From: Rhyacophila brunnea
Lineage: Eukaryota; Arthropoda; Insecta; Trichoptera; Rhyacophilidae
Assembly (NCBI GenBank): GCA_022495005.1
Contig: JAGYXB010000269.1
Coordinates: 496,001 to 560,000 of the forward strand
Direction: 5' to 3'
DNA: 64,000 nt
Shown: positions 53,610 to 64,000 of the stretch, one piece after another
How positions within the stretch are numbered: the stretch's first letter is position 1
Layout of the letters: each line of letters begins with the position of its first letter
Position numbers and translations under genes: made by a program
Notes under the pieces: model-generated
What the model was told of the DNA's origin: nothing
Database searches by the model: none
What the model saw: the letters and a program-made list of their open reading frames with translations, nothing else

Positions 53610-54170
53610 AACATATTATTCGAATCAATGTCCAATATAACCTTATTTCGCAGTAATTTGAGGTTAACAATTACATAATTGACAAATCAGTTATCTCTAT
53701 TTACCTATTTCGAGACATTTTCCGAATTCATACTAAGGATACTTGGTTCCAGATAATATGTATGTTATGCCAATTTCAAGAATTGACAATCAAATGGTTA
53801 GTTGGTATGTTGTCCTAAGAATAAAAAAAATAATTCTGCTCATACAATTTCCTTTCTTTCGTAAACGTTGATAAATGAACGCTACATTGGACTAATGGTG
53901 CATATTGAAAATTCATGTCCATCTCCATTTTCTGTTATAATTATACTGTTAACGTCTCCTTTTAATTTTTGCCACAAACCCTCAGATACGTCACATTATA
54001 TGCGGATGAAAAGAAAATTATACATTAGCAAATTGAAATAAATGCCAAAATACAATGTAGGTACTTATTACCTAGGTACCTACAAAAATAATTTAGTCTT
54101 AAAAAAAGTCTTAGTGAGCGAGCAAAGAGAAGATAGAACTTCTAGATTGAAACTATCGTCCCAACATGCT
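53610..54170. other. AT-rich DNA, no gene recognised
   Basis: TAGGTACC motifs near 54058-54085. No supported feature. Confidence 0.5.
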
Positions 54171-54175
54171 AATAG

Positions 54176-54642
54176 TAAATAATTACAACATAAAAGAAAT
54201 TTTTATATACAACGTTTTTAAATTTTCTGTTGAATCATATAAACTTGACTTGACTAGCTTAAACGATCAAAAAAATTGTATTTGATATAAATAATACCGA
54301 AATATCATTTTGACACTCATATTGATTTCCATAGTAACGCACGTATATATTAATAATTTAGTTGTTAGGACCATAGCAACCAATAATAGTGGATTGGATT
54401 ACGGATTTCTTCCGAAATAATTTTTCATACAAAACAGAATTAACTGAAAATGAGTTTAATTCTACTTAAAGATGGCTAAAAGTATTGAAAAATGCATTGG
54501 CACCGTGTTCTGATAATATATTCTAAAAGTTTAAAATGTCTAGCTAGTCGGAAAGTTAATTAAAAATCTATTGCAAGATTTGTACCGGAAGAACAACCAC
54601 CGGACAAAGAAGAATACGACCTAATAAAAACGTTGTAAATTA
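54176..54642 (+). repeat. Dispersed repeat R5, copy B
   Basis: It runs from AGTAAATAATTACAACATAA to AATACGACCTAATAAAAACG. Blocks TTTCTGTTGAATCATATAAA, TGATTTCCATAGTAACGCAC, AGATGGCTAAAAGTATTGAA, TCTAGCTAGTCGGAAAG and ACAACCACCGGACAAAG match copies A (inverted, 33757) and C (58755). It keeps the TTGACTAGCTTAAACGATCA segment present in A but lost in C. No convincing frame. Confidence 0.78.
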
Positions 54643-54718
54643 CTATAATAATATACAAGTACACCCAAGCTGTGTCAAAATACACTAGGTATAAGTATAA
54701 TAGGTGGGTGCATTGTAC

Positions 54719-54734
54719 GTAGGTAGGTAGGTAC
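54719..54734 (+). repeat. TAGG microsatellite tract
   Basis: GTAGGTAGGTAGGTAC: several TAGG steps ending in the GTAC palindrome core that recurs across the window. Confidence 0.85.
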
Positions 54735-55067
54735 TAATTGGTTGGCAAAAAATGTCAGAATATATGCTAGAACAATACTTATTATCTACTATTCGTTTTA
54801 TAGGTACCTATATAAAAATATGTTATTCAAACATACCTATCTAGTAAAAATGACAATATAATAAATAATTGGCAAAATTTATCAATTTTTTGCTATATGA
54901 TAGAGATTTATATCCTCATGGTTCATTTTCACAGATAGCTAGTAAATCATCAAAATCAAATAAATAATGGTGACTAAAACTTCCCTCATGTCCCTCCCGG
55001 AATTGAACTTTTTTATTATTCTGTTATCTAGCGATGGTATCAATAATGCTGAAAGTGTAAGAGAGTC

Positions 55068-55195
55068 TCCTTAGCACGCGCGGGCGCAGTAGGGGGTCGC
55101 AGCCCCCGTCGCGATCTGGCGCCCCGCGGAGTCCCCCGGTGCCCACCTCAGATCAAGCTGATCGGGAAATGTATCGCGCTTGCCTCCGGGTGGAT
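55068..55195. promoter_or_regulatory. Very GC-rich island 14 with GGGGGTCGCAGCCCCC hairpin
   Basis: The most GC-rich segment of the window: CACGCGCGGGCGCAGTAGGG, a palindrome-like GGGGGTCGCAGCCCCC, CGCCCCGCGGAGTCCCCCGG and GATCAAGCTGATC. It has abrupt AT-rich flanks and no second copy in the window. It could be a conserved element, but its CpG density and hairpin also fit a piece of a GC-rich transposable element. No recognisable protein in any frame. Confidence 0.35.
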
Positions 55196-55199
55196 ATTA

Positions 55200-55880
55200 C
55201 ATACCTAGATTAATTGGTAACCAAATAAGATAATATCTGCCGTGATCAAATAAGTGTGAAATTTAGTGCAAAATATACGGTTTTATTACTACATTATCTG
55301 AGATCTTCCATTCAATTTGGTAAATTCGAACTATTGCAATAATTTGATGAACTGTTTTAAATATGATGATGGTGGGTATATTATTATACCATAAGTTATC
55401 ATTTGTTTCTCAGTTTACAAGGAGAGAGTAATGTTTGAAACTTTTCTAATGATACATAATTGACACTTTCGCACTGTCATATATTTATCCAAGACTACTA
55501 ACAGATAATATGTAGGAATGCTTTAAGTATTTAATCTATCATTTATATTTAGATATGTATTTTGAAAACCGATGATTTTGAAATGAATCACATTTTCATT
55601 AAATCTAATAAAGTGTGACAATCGAAATATAATATAGGTAAAGTCAGTGAAAGAAAGAAGAGTATCGAAGGAGTTTAGGTACAAATACCTACTCTGAGAC
55701 TCATGCTAGTTACACAATCAAGGTGGTGGCAGTTTTTGGTTTTCATTTATTGAAATAAATTGTAATGTTCGGTAGTTAGTTCATCGGTCAATATTTATGA
55801 CAGCGAATCTAAAATTATACTATTTCATATTGCGATTTAATTTAATGTTTTAAACAATATCAATAAAATCTAACATTTAC
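55200..55880. other. AT-rich DNA, no gene recognised
   Basis: No supported feature. Confidence 0.5.
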
Positions 55881-55884
55881 AGGT

Positions 55885-56000
55885 AGACCTATGGTGTAAT
55901 AGCCCCTCGAGGAGTGTGGCAATGGTTTATTGAATTCGTATGGCGGGGGTCCGCCGTTTGATTCCCCGCCGCGAAAACTTGTTAGGAAGAAATAAAAACT
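55885..56000 (+). mobile_element. tRNA-like repeat, possible SINE head
   Basis: GTAATAGCCCCTCGAGGAGT, GGCAATGGTTTATTG, then GCGGGGGTCCGCCGTTTGAT and TCCCCGCCGCG. TTTGATTCCC resembles a B box enclosed by a GCGGGG/CCCCGC stem, as in tRNA-derived insect SINEs. Single copy, no clear A box, so tentative. Confidence 0.35.
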
Positions 56001-56429
56001 ATGAATGGTCTAACACCCAACACAAAATCTCGCCTTTGACTCTGACTCGGCAAATTATATTATTAACCACCTCTGTCATTTTTAATATTGTCTATGTGAG
56101 GTGTCTGTTTTCAAGCATGTTTTAAAATTAAATTTTCACAAATAAACAAGTTATGTAGAATGAAATATAATATAATATTATGCCTAATTTATCTGTCAAC
56201 ATCTCTGAATCTGATGATAGTGGATCAAAAATATGATAGCATTATCAAAAATGAAACCAATTATGAGTAGCAAAAACGTTACCAAAGCAACTAAAATGCG
56301 TCTACAATTAGATCACTAATTGTCTTTCCTAATTTGCAGTCAATAGGTATATTATGTTTTTCTTTTTTACACTACAACTTAGTGATAGTAGTGGATATAG
56401 TAGGTACCATTCCTAGTTAATCTTAATAA

Positions 56430-56535
56430 AACAATCACGGAAACATCCCAAAATAAGATTATTGTGACCTCATTGGAATCAAACCTTAAACTCCAAGATG
56501 GGAAGGACGAGAGCCATCACGATCAAACCGGTAAA
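56430..56535 (-). mobile_element. SINE-2, tRNA-derived, copy 3
   Basis: On the minus strand: TGATCGTGATGGCTCTCGTC, CTTCCCATCTTGGAG, GGTTTGATTCCAATGAGGTC, ACAATAATCTTATTTTGGGA, then TCCGTGATTGTTTT. Same head-to-body order as 12650 and 16305. The B box GGTTTGATTCC is better preserved than in copy 1, but the head is otherwise decayed. Confidence 0.65.
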
Positions 56536-56689
56536 AATAAAAGAAAGACAGACTAGATGCATGTTATTAAATGTAATGTGTAGGTACTGAAGGCGGATGC
56601 TGAATCAGATAAACGACCAAACGGATGCACAAGTTCATTATCAGTGAACGTTTCACATTCACATATGACAAACTTTATTCGGTTCGTAT

Positions 56690-56870
56690 GCGCTGTAGGC
56701 ATGTACTGTCCAATGGCCATTGTCATTAAAGAAAGGTGAGAACTCAGAGAAAATTGTGATATTTCGCGTGGTGCTGAATGTTGAGAAGGATGGAGCCAAC
56801 CTGTTGAGAAGGTGTAAGTTATCCAAATTATCTGGGTTTATGATCCTCACACATGCAGTCCCAACGAAGA
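56690..56870 (+). repeat. Dispersed repeat R6, copy 2
   Basis: Partner of 52915-53065 by the blocks GTTGAGAAGGTG, ATCCAAATTATCTGG and GATCCTCAC. Ends near a poly-A run (56870-56879), as a retroelement 3' end might. No recognisable protein. Confidence 0.35.
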
Positions 56871-56958
56871 AAAAAAAAATATTGCGGACGAATAACTTAT
56901 AACGAACTTCTTATAAGTATTCAGAAGAATTAACAACAAATAATAAGGTGGCAATACC

Positions 56959-57015
56959 AGTGACGCCCCTAGACAAAATGCCGCCCATGGGCAACGCCAA
57001 ATTAGGCCCCATTTT
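56959..57015. other. Isolated hAT-like terminus
   Basis: CAGTGACGCCCCTAGAC, then AAAATGCCGCCCATGGGC resembles a hAT end with subterminal GC motifs. I found no opposite end, so only a terminus is reported. Confidence 0.3.
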
Positions 57016-57484
57016 TGTATACTTACAGTATTTTGTGTCATCCGTGTACGTGTCATTTCTGGTCACCATGGAAGTCAAAGAGCAACGGAAGTAAACTAGA
57101 CATCATAAACTCGACAAAAAAATACAGTCCTGTTAAACCTTTTATGTTAATTAATACATTTTGAGTGAGCTGATTTTTTTAATGTGATTGTGATACGTTT
57201 TAAGATTGAACGCCCCGAAATCGATATCATTGGATAATAATTTATTCAAATTCATTGAAGACACGGTGCGACAAAGTGAAAGTCATTGTATTTTTTCATT
57301 CGGAACAAAATGTGTTCGCGTCATATTATCCCAATGGTCATGATAATTGTTTTTTTATATATTATATTATAATATCATCGATATTTTTATTATTTGTAGT
57401 TAGGTACCTACACTAAAAATGATTCTGCACAATAGGCACTGTCCGCATACATATATTTTGTATTCGTGTAATGATGCATTACAA

Positions 57485-57787
57485 CAGGGTAGTCAACCTG
57501 GTCCCTACCAGCCAATAGTAGGCATTCCAGCTTTCATGGTGGGCGGTAGGGGTTTTAAAAACATTTTAATTATGTTTTCATAAAATTCCCCGTGACAATT
57601 TAAATTTCAGAAAATATACTATTTGTAACTTGCTGTAACTCTGGTTTATAAATTTTATAAAGTTAAGTTACCTCCCTACTTTATAAATCACCATTAGGTA
57701 CTGTGGAACCGGTGGGCGGTTAGAAAATTTTACCACTATCAGAGATACAAAAGTGGGCGGTAGGTATAAAAAGGTTGACTACCCCTG
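57485..57787. mobile_element. hAT-type MITE with CAGGGGTAGTCAACCT ends
   Basis: 303 bp. The left CAGGGTAGTCAACCTGG and inverted right CAGGGGTAGTCAACCTTT are near identical. Flanks CATTACAA (57477-57484) and CATTACAC (57788-57795) agree at 7 of 8. GTGGGCGGTAGG or GTGGGCGGT recurs subterminally (57540, 57713 and 57754). The CAGGGGT.G.CAACCT end is a classic hAT form. AT-rich interior, no transposase. Confidence 0.9.
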
Positions 57788-57795
57788 CATTACAC

Positions 57796-58375
57796 TGTAA
57801 TACATTATTATTTTAGGGAAGATGAGATGTGTAGAGATAAAGTCGTAGTTGCTTGGAGGTTTCGAGGAAAGAGTTTATTTATCGATACAAGAATAAATAA
57901 ATACAATGATAAAGATGACAGAGTAATCGTCATAATCGCGGGTATGGATGTACTTAAGAGATTGATGTTATTATGGTGATTTTGTGACAACTTGCAATCT
58001 GTCCATCAGCCGCTTCGACAATTTAATTGATACATAATATGTATACCTAGTCGTAACGTAAAGTATCTGATAATAACGGAGAAGCCATAGGAAAAATCAG
58101 ATGGGTCAAAATCTAATAACTAAGTAAGTAGGTAATAATTTAATCAAATAGATTTTTTCAATTGACAAGTAACTTATTTATTATTTATTTATATACCTAG
58201 ATTTCTCTACACCGATGTGAAAGGTTATATGATCCGCTTTAAAGCGACACAGGAAAAAGTTTGTCTATCTAAATTAAAACACACTTTTTATGTAGATACA
58301 CTGAGTACCTCCATAATTTTATATAATATATTCTTATGTTTTTTCCGGATTCTCTGTAAAAAAATATATTTAAGA
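57796..58375. other. AT-rich DNA, no gene recognised
   Basis: No supported feature. Small frames here have no recognisable family. Confidence 0.5.
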
Positions 58376-58377
58376 TT

Positions 58378-58512
58378 TCCCGAAACCGGAAGTGCTTGGG
58401 CACCACTAGCAGAGGCCGGTAATCTATGCGTCGAACGATAGCGCCGTTTCCCTCGCTTCCTGTAAATCGCAATTTTTCCGACTATTCGGCTGCCGATACT
58501 GCGTCAAAATGG
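58378..58512. promoter_or_regulatory. GC-rich island 15, candidate conserved noncoding element
   Basis: It includes CCCGAAACCGGAAGTGC, AGAGGCCGGTAATC, GCGTCGAACGATAGCGCCG and TTCGGCTGCCGATACTGCGT. ACCGGAAGT is a strong Ets-type core and GGTAATC an Otx-type core. AT-rich flanks, no maintained frame. Inference. Confidence 0.35.
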
Positions 58513-58754
58513 ATTTAAAAAAAGGGAAATTATTTTTGCCAGCTAAAAAGCTTGTTTGGGAAGCACGCAAAATGAACATGTAGTATATTAGTACATAATA
58601 TATGTGTACCTAAATACCCAGGGGAAAATGCGACATTTGAATATTAATTATTTTACCAATTTATACCTATCCAGAAAATGACTAAACATAAATAATTAGC
58701 ATGTAGTTGAGAATTATTTAAAACAACGAGTAGGTAGATACATATTTAATGAAA

Positions 58755-59252
58755 AATAAATTACAAGATAAAAAGAACTTTTTATATAACACGTTTATAA
58801 ATTTTCTGTTGAATCATATAAACTTGACAATTATATAATTTAATAATTTAGGAAAAATAAAGTAATTGTAAACAAATCATTTTTTTGCTATTTTGCAACA
58901 AACAAACAAATATAGAATACTGAAATGTCATTTTGATTTCCATAGTAACGCACGCATATATTAATAATTCAGTTGCTAGGATCACCCCCTTAGCAACCAA
59001 TAATAGTGGATTGGATTACGGATTACTTCCGAAATAACTTTTCATACAAAACAGAATTAACTGAAAATGAATTCAATTCTACTTAAAGATGGCTAAAAGT
59101 ATTAACAGAATGCATTGGCATCGTGTTCTGATATATTCTAAAAGTTTCAAATGTCTAGCTAGTCGGGCAGTTAGTTGAAAATCGATTGCAAGATTTGTAC
59201 TGGATAAACAACCACCGGACAAACAAGAATACGAGCTAAGAAAAACGTGGTA
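58755..59252 (+). repeat. Dispersed repeat R5, copy C
   Basis: Starts AAATAAATTACAAGATAAAA and ends GAATACGAGCTAAGAAAAAC. Same blocks as copies A and B: ATTTTCTGTTGAATCATATA, TTTCCATAGTAACGCACGCA, AAAGATGGCTAAAAGTATT, GTCTAGCTAGTCGGG and CAACCACCGGACAAAC. It carries CCTAGCAACC-type elements and a private AT-rich segment at 58831-58920. On the minus strand an open frame of about 65 codons exists, but stops occur at the same place in copy A, so it is not conserved coding. Confidence 0.78.
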
Positions 59253-59254
59253 AA

Positions 59255-59695
59255 ATATACGTACATCGCCTATCACCTAAGAGATGTCGCAATATTCGCA
59301 TCACATCTATCAATTTTAAAAATATTTTTGTGATCATTACCTACTAAGTAAAAAATATATTTTTTCTTAATCTAGGGCACGTGGATTTATGATGATTATC
59401 TCTCCGTCACATTTATTACTCGTATTTAATATTCGGCAAAAAAATTAATGAAATAATTAGTAATAATTATTAAACATCATTATACAAACAACATCAATGA
59501 TAATGATTCATTTAAAGAAACCGGAACAGGAAACACAAAAATTTATAGGAACTAGCTTACCCTATCAGGTGTGGTATAACAGGGTAGGTACGGATCTTGA
59601 ATGTGGAAAAATATGGAATAAACTTAAATACATGTTAAAGGTTATGTTATTTTCAATAGTTATGTCTGTATCATAATTTGCATTAAAGTTTGTCA
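59255..59695. other. AT-rich DNA, no gene recognised
   Basis: No supported feature. Confidence 0.5.
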
Positions 59696-59697
59696 CG

Positions 59698-59825
59698 TAA
59701 ACGAAAGGCGCGTTCAATATTTGATGTCGGTCGGTGCGTTTTGTGTTCCTTGGGCGCCCAATTTAATAATGCATCAATCGCAAAGCAGCAATCAGATAAA
59801 AAGTTGGTCCACAGCGACTTGCTTT
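59698..59825. promoter_or_regulatory. GC-rich island 16, candidate conserved noncoding element
   Basis: AACGAAAGGCGCGTTC, TGTCGGTCGGTGCGTTTTG and CTTGGGCGCCCAATTTAATA, followed by ATCAATCGCAAAGCAGC. GGGCGCCC is palindromic. AT-rich flanks and no frame. Inference. Confidence 0.3.
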
Positions 59826-60410
59826 CACATTTCCATATTATTAATCTGTTATTTACGAGGTATAACTAGGTAGTCTTCCGAATTATTTGTATTCAATACC
59901 TACTTCATGGCGATATTTTTAGTGCGGTTGATTTAGCAGCCAAATCAATATATTAATATGTAGGTATTTTGTAAGCTGGTGTATTCTTTTATCGATGTGG
60001 ATTAGCGTTTATAAACTGTTATTTATGGCCGCTATATTTTGCAGCCTGTTTTGAGACTATTAAAATATATGTTTGCAGTGTTTTGTGATTTTTCATTCAA
60101 ATAATAATGGTTCCGTCTATTCAAGTTTTAGTGTTTTGTTATTGTCAAGATAATATGTAACTCATTTTAAATTGTGTTGAATATGCTAACAGTTTGAAGT
60201 TTGCTACAAATTAATCTGCAATAAGAAACGACTTGCAATTAATTTAAGTTTTAGTCTTAACCCTAGGCTAGATCAAAAACATCTGGACGTGAATAAAGTT
60301 TTCCACCCGCGGCTGATTACAAAAAAATGTGGACAGTTGAATCAGAACATTTTAAACATTCGTAATATTTGTTCATATAACAATGTTCATAAACAGTTAT
60401 TATGCAATGC

Positions 60411-60510
60411 AGCGGCGATTTTCTTTGATGCAGAAGACTTTAAAAGGGGGCTCGAAACAGATCAAACTAGTCATACATTTCAGTATTAAATTATTCAAAA
60501 ATCTTAAATG
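60411..60510 (+). repeat. Dispersed repeat R4, copy 2 (possible coding relic)
   Basis: GCGGCGATTTTCTTTGATGC, AGAAGACTTTAAAAGGGGGC, TCGAAACAGATC and a downstream AAAAATCTTAAATGATATT match 16484-16585 and 63057-63185. One frame reads FFDAEDFKRGLETDQTSH, comparable to the other two copies, hinting at descent from a protein-coding element. Too short to name. Confidence 0.4.
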
Positions 60511-60807
60511 ATATTTTAATGTGATCAGTCAATGCGTCAGGTTCTGCGTAACTAAGCGCATAAGTGGTGCAATGTTTATCTGTTCACGCACATAATAATA
60601 TGTATTTTGGTCTTAACTAGATTAGGAATTATTATTAATCCTTTTCAGATCTCAGATAAAGGTTTCTTGAACGTCTTTGCTATGATACCTCAGTCAGTCA
60701 ATAAACAAGTCAAGATTCCATCCTATACACATAGTTACATGTTAGTGAAGTTGTATCAAATTCTCGTCATTCGAAGAAGAAAGGAGTGAAATATTTTGTC
60801 TTGGCTA

Positions 60808-60908
60808 TAAGGGAGCGTGTCGGGGGATGCGGGGGCTGGAACGGCAGTTGAGTTCTGCCTCTCTTCCACGCGTCATTTGCCGCGCAATATATCTCCGCTA
60901 ATGGTTTC
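60808..60908. promoter_or_regulatory. GC-rich island 17, candidate conserved noncoding element
   Basis: GGGAGCGTGTCGGGGGATGC, GGGGGCTGGAACGGCAG and CCACGCGTCATTTGCCGCGC. Abrupt AT-rich flanks, no convincing frame. Inference. Confidence 0.35.
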
Positions 60909-60909
60909 C

Positions 60910-63050
60910 TATTCCTACACTCCTAACATACCTACTCACTTTTCATTCAAGACAAAGCAACCCCCATTTAACGAGATAGAAAGAGGATTTTACTATGTTT
61001 TCATAAAATTAAATCTCTATTCTGAGTGTATCTACTAGTACTTAGGATAAAAAATATGCAACTTTTTTTTTATCACGCTTGACATTTGGTACATAGACGA
61101 TATTGTAGTGATAATAATTCATTATTTTAAAAATTGGGGGCGGTCCGGTACGCCAAACACGTTACCTATATCCATATAAGTAAGTATTTTTTTTTGATAA
61201 TGGCGACATTGATCTGACACTCGCACTAACGAATCTTAGATTCATCATATACGCCATACAGTTTCTAGATAGAAATGCATCAAAAAAATGGGTGTCGTCT
61301 CGATTTAGGTACATTTCGAGATAATTAAACATAAACATCCAATTTGTTTTGATGATTTTCACTGTCCGCGCAAACTGTGAACGTGTTTAACTTGAAATCG
61401 TTGTTATAGGGGTTATACTGTAATTGAACTTTAATGTTTGTTTCATACAAATCAAATAGTTAACTTTACACTAAGTGAGTTTTAGTTCTAAGATAACCGT
61501 AATACAGTAAAAAAAAAAACATTCGCAAAATATGCCACACTTGCTTGTTTGTCAACGTATTTGCACATGTTTTCCTTTCGCGGCAGAATACAAAAACACT
61601 TCTAAAACCATAGAATTGGTTTTGCATTTTTATCTTATTAATCAGATTATTTCTAAGGCGGACAAATACAGGATGCAAACCACATCCTCCGCGAATGTCC
61701 TAAATTGTGTCCTAAGTACTAAAAGATGAGAACTGCTCGAGTAGGTTCAACCAGCTATTGACCCCATCGGACCTGGTCACCAACCTTGTTGTATTCAGAA
61801 AATTTGCGGCGTTATACTCTCAACATGAAGATTCCTTTACTTAAATTGTTCGGAAGTTTTGTAATAGCCTTTGTTATTTACTATCGAACAAGATCTTATT
61901 GTCAACGTGTTAAAACACCTCCAGTTTTTAACCGCACATCGACTGCAACGACTTCCGGTTATCGACGAGTTGTCCACGTGTTAAAACTGTGTACTAACAA
62001 GCCCCTCCTATTAAATTAATCGCACTTCAACTTCAGCGACTTCCAGTTATTGCCTAGATGTTCTTGTCGGACAGTTAGTAGTACCCCATGGGCACTCTTA
62101 ACATAAGTAAATTCGGTCAAAGCACACTTGAGTGCAAGGTGACTTCAGTCTTGGATAACTGCTCCTGAGGCATTCTCAGTCATAAAACAATACTGCTGCG
62201 TCACATGCAAACGTAGGGTCTCGTGATCGTAATATGGTTAGGTGAGCCATGAATTTCAATGCTGTGTGGTAACCTACTTCAAATTATTTTTGTGTTCTTT
62301 GGTGTAGGAAAGCATAGCACTTTCATACAAGGAATCTCCATTTCGACAAATTCAACGGTGAGTTCTTTTATTTATAACTGGTGCTGAAGATTTATTTGAC
62401 CCTACTTTGTCTCCCTCGTGTCATCTTGTAATCTCAACTCAGCACTTCTAAATGCTTCTGTAGACCGATTCATTTTAAAGTGTATGCGTACGTTATTTAG
62501 CAAACCACGTGTGTATGTCGCGGGTAATTTATTAACTTTTTTTGACATCCGCGACCGACATGTGCTCCTAATAAGATAACTCTATTAAATTATTACCATT
62601 AGGAACATGCATGAAGCTGAATTAAATATTTTAGAAATTAAGCTTTTAAAAGAAAGAAAAATCTGTAACTATCGAATATTAATTGTAAAGCACCTATGCA
62701 TATATTTTCAGATATTTAACTAAACTGGTGCACAAGCTAAGTACACAACCGTGTACCTTTTCATGTAGGTGGTAGATATGTAGGTAAGAGAAGATCCTGT
62801 AAGTATTGTAATATTAATACATCGCAGTTAATTAATTCCACAAATAGTGTGTCGGTTTCGAAAATTTTCAGTATAACGTTAAGAGCGATCTAATTTTAAT
62901 CCCCAGTTGTTTAATAGGTGCCTACATAATATAATATTATGTTTATTTCTATGATAATATACCAAAAGGTACGTACCTTATCTACCTAGTATTCATGTTA
63001 AAGAATGGATTTGGTAGAATAATGTACTTATGAGTGGCGTGCGGCCTAGA
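60910..63050. other. Mixed AT-rich DNA, no gene recognised
   Basis: Around 61900-62060 the block ACTGCAACGACTTCCGGTTA recurs as ACTTCAACTTCAGCG, ACTTCCAGTTATTG about 100 bp later, a weak local duplication. Unassigned short frames only. Confidence 0.4.
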
Positions 63051-63056
63051 TGCTGT

Positions 63057-63185
63057 AAATCGACGGCGATTTTATTTGACGAAAGTCACACAATAGATTC
63101 AGCAGAAGATTTAAAATGGTGCCTCGAAACAGTTCAAATCATTCTTAAAATTAATAATTTATACCAAAATCTAAATAAATATGTA
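63057..63185 (+). repeat. Dispersed repeat R4, copy 3
   Basis: AATCGACGGCGATTTTATTT, GCAGAAGATTTAAAATGGTG, CCTCGAAACAGTTCAAATC, then TTTATACCAAAATCTAAATA. Same order as 16484 and 60411. One frame reads SAEDLKWCLETVQ. A stop interrupts upstream. Confidence 0.45.
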
Positions 63186-63189
63186 ATAA

Positions 63190-64000
63190 TATATCTAAAA
63201 AACAGGTAGGTACGCACATACGTGTAGTGTAGGTAGGTAGGTACACAAAAACCACCTAGGTATATTATGTGCCATCCCGAATAATAATTATTTTTAGTTA
63301 AAGGATGTGAAATATAGTTTTTATTTTATTTTTAATCGTAAAATCAGTTAGTTTATCGGGCCTCCACGTCTCTAAAAGAAAATATCTCCAGAAATATGTG
63401 TAATAATATTGGGTGCCTATGACGAATCTATTGCGTAATTGTAGGTACCTACATATAGATACTTCTTTAAAGGTACTATCTATATAATGATGTAAGTGTT
63501 TGTATACATTAATATACTTATTGTGTTGCTCAAGCTTTCACGGGTCATTAGTTGTTATTTGTATAAATATGTTTGGATTATTACAAGGATATCATACTAT
63601 ATCTACTTATAAAGATTCAGTCAGTTGCGAAAACTTAATTAGGTACTTACATAATATAACACTGTAAGTTTATTTTTTCTTATTTTTAATATTTATTTTT
63701 TTAATATCTATTTATAATATTACTAATATTAGTTAAAAACGTAGTTACATAATCTGAAGTAGGTATCTGAATCTATGGTGATAGATATTCATGACACAAT
63801 GATCCTTTCAAAACCTTTGATATTATGATACTCGTACCTAATTTGTTAAAAAGGTAATGTTCTTTAATATGATGGATATATTTTTAACATTCTTCTATGT
63901 GGGTACAGATTATTTGTATCTATGCCATTGCTTGTTTAAATAACATCGAATAGAGTATGTACCTATAGATAGACTATGTATTTTAATAAACAGCAATTAA
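63190..64000. other. AT-rich DNA with TAGG tract, no gene recognised
   Basis: GTAGGTAGGTAGGTAC at 63229-63244. Otherwise low-complexity sequence to the window end. Confidence 0.5.

Noticed and set aside
59079..59276. 65-codon minus-strand frame in repeat R5 as a conserved small protein
   Set aside because: Copy A has stop codons in the same frame and copy B has indels, so the frame is not conserved.
1..64000. CRISPR array, rRNA operon or bacterial operon
   Set aside because: No regularly spaced identical repeats, no rRNA signatures, no ribosome binding sites; base composition and SINE/LINE content are those of an insect nuclear genome.
1..64000. Known conserved insect microRNAs (let-7, mir-10, iab-4, bantam seeds)
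   Set aside because: I looked by eye for their mature sequences and saw none; a proper search was not possible.

Overview
This 64 kb window looks like a large intron or intergenic desert from an insect nuclear genome, most likely a moth or butterfly. The DNA is strongly AT-rich. The tetranucleotide motif TAGG and its palindromic form TAGGTACCTA recur throughout, which I associate with Lepidoptera. Transposon relics are dense and short, and include RTE-clade LINE 3' ends, tRNA-derived SINEs and many small inverted-repeat DNA elements. The Lepidoptera assignment is inference from this texture; no protein-coding marker confirms it. I find no host protein-coding exon I can defend. The longest open frames (about 60-124 codons) lie on GC-rich noncoding islands or on repeats, and none matches a family I recognise apart from reverse transcriptase debris.

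The mobile elements sort into families. (1) hAT-type non-autonomous elements with 8-bp target duplications that can be read directly: 14362-14844, 19535-19788, 36177-36791, 41178-41666, 49648-50051 and 57485-57787, with less certain relatives at 2157-2513, 6511-6805, 12318-13027 and 29800-30522. (2) A small family of about 143-179 bp with GGTAC-type ends and 7-8-bp duplications, at 1487, 31365, 40227 and 41846. (3) A family of about 157 bp with TA-type ends, at 1811 and (inverted) 32575. (4) A pair of near-perfect foldback elements at 44971 and 45893, embedded among repeated modules. (5) Single-copy inverted-repeat elements at 4061, 10464, 23612 and 38158. (6) A 450-500 bp dispersed repeat in three copies (33757, 54176, 58755), and a larger foldback repeat in four copies, one of which is cut by the left edge of the window. 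(7) RTE LINE remnants at 6891, 19862 and 47551. (8) Two tRNA-derived SINE families.

The best local structure is a triple nest at about 35.8-37.1 kb. A SINE is interrupted by a partial LTR retrotransposon whose primer-binding site matches the 3' end of tRNA-Trp, and that LTR is itself interrupted by a hAT element with a perfect 8-bp duplication.

Between the repeats lie about 20 short GC-rich, CpG-containing islands (60-310 bp) in otherwise AT-rich DNA. They include 1.25, 10.0, 13.9, 15.8-16.1, 18.4, 25.3, 27.5, 35.5, 37.8, 48.8-49.1, 53.4 and 58.4 kb. Several contain TAAT-type homeodomain cores. They do not look coding, and I propose them as candidate conserved regulatory elements of a developmental gene outside the window. 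That is inference and needs a cross-species alignment. No CRISPR array, rRNA, intact tRNA or recognisable microRNA was found by reading.
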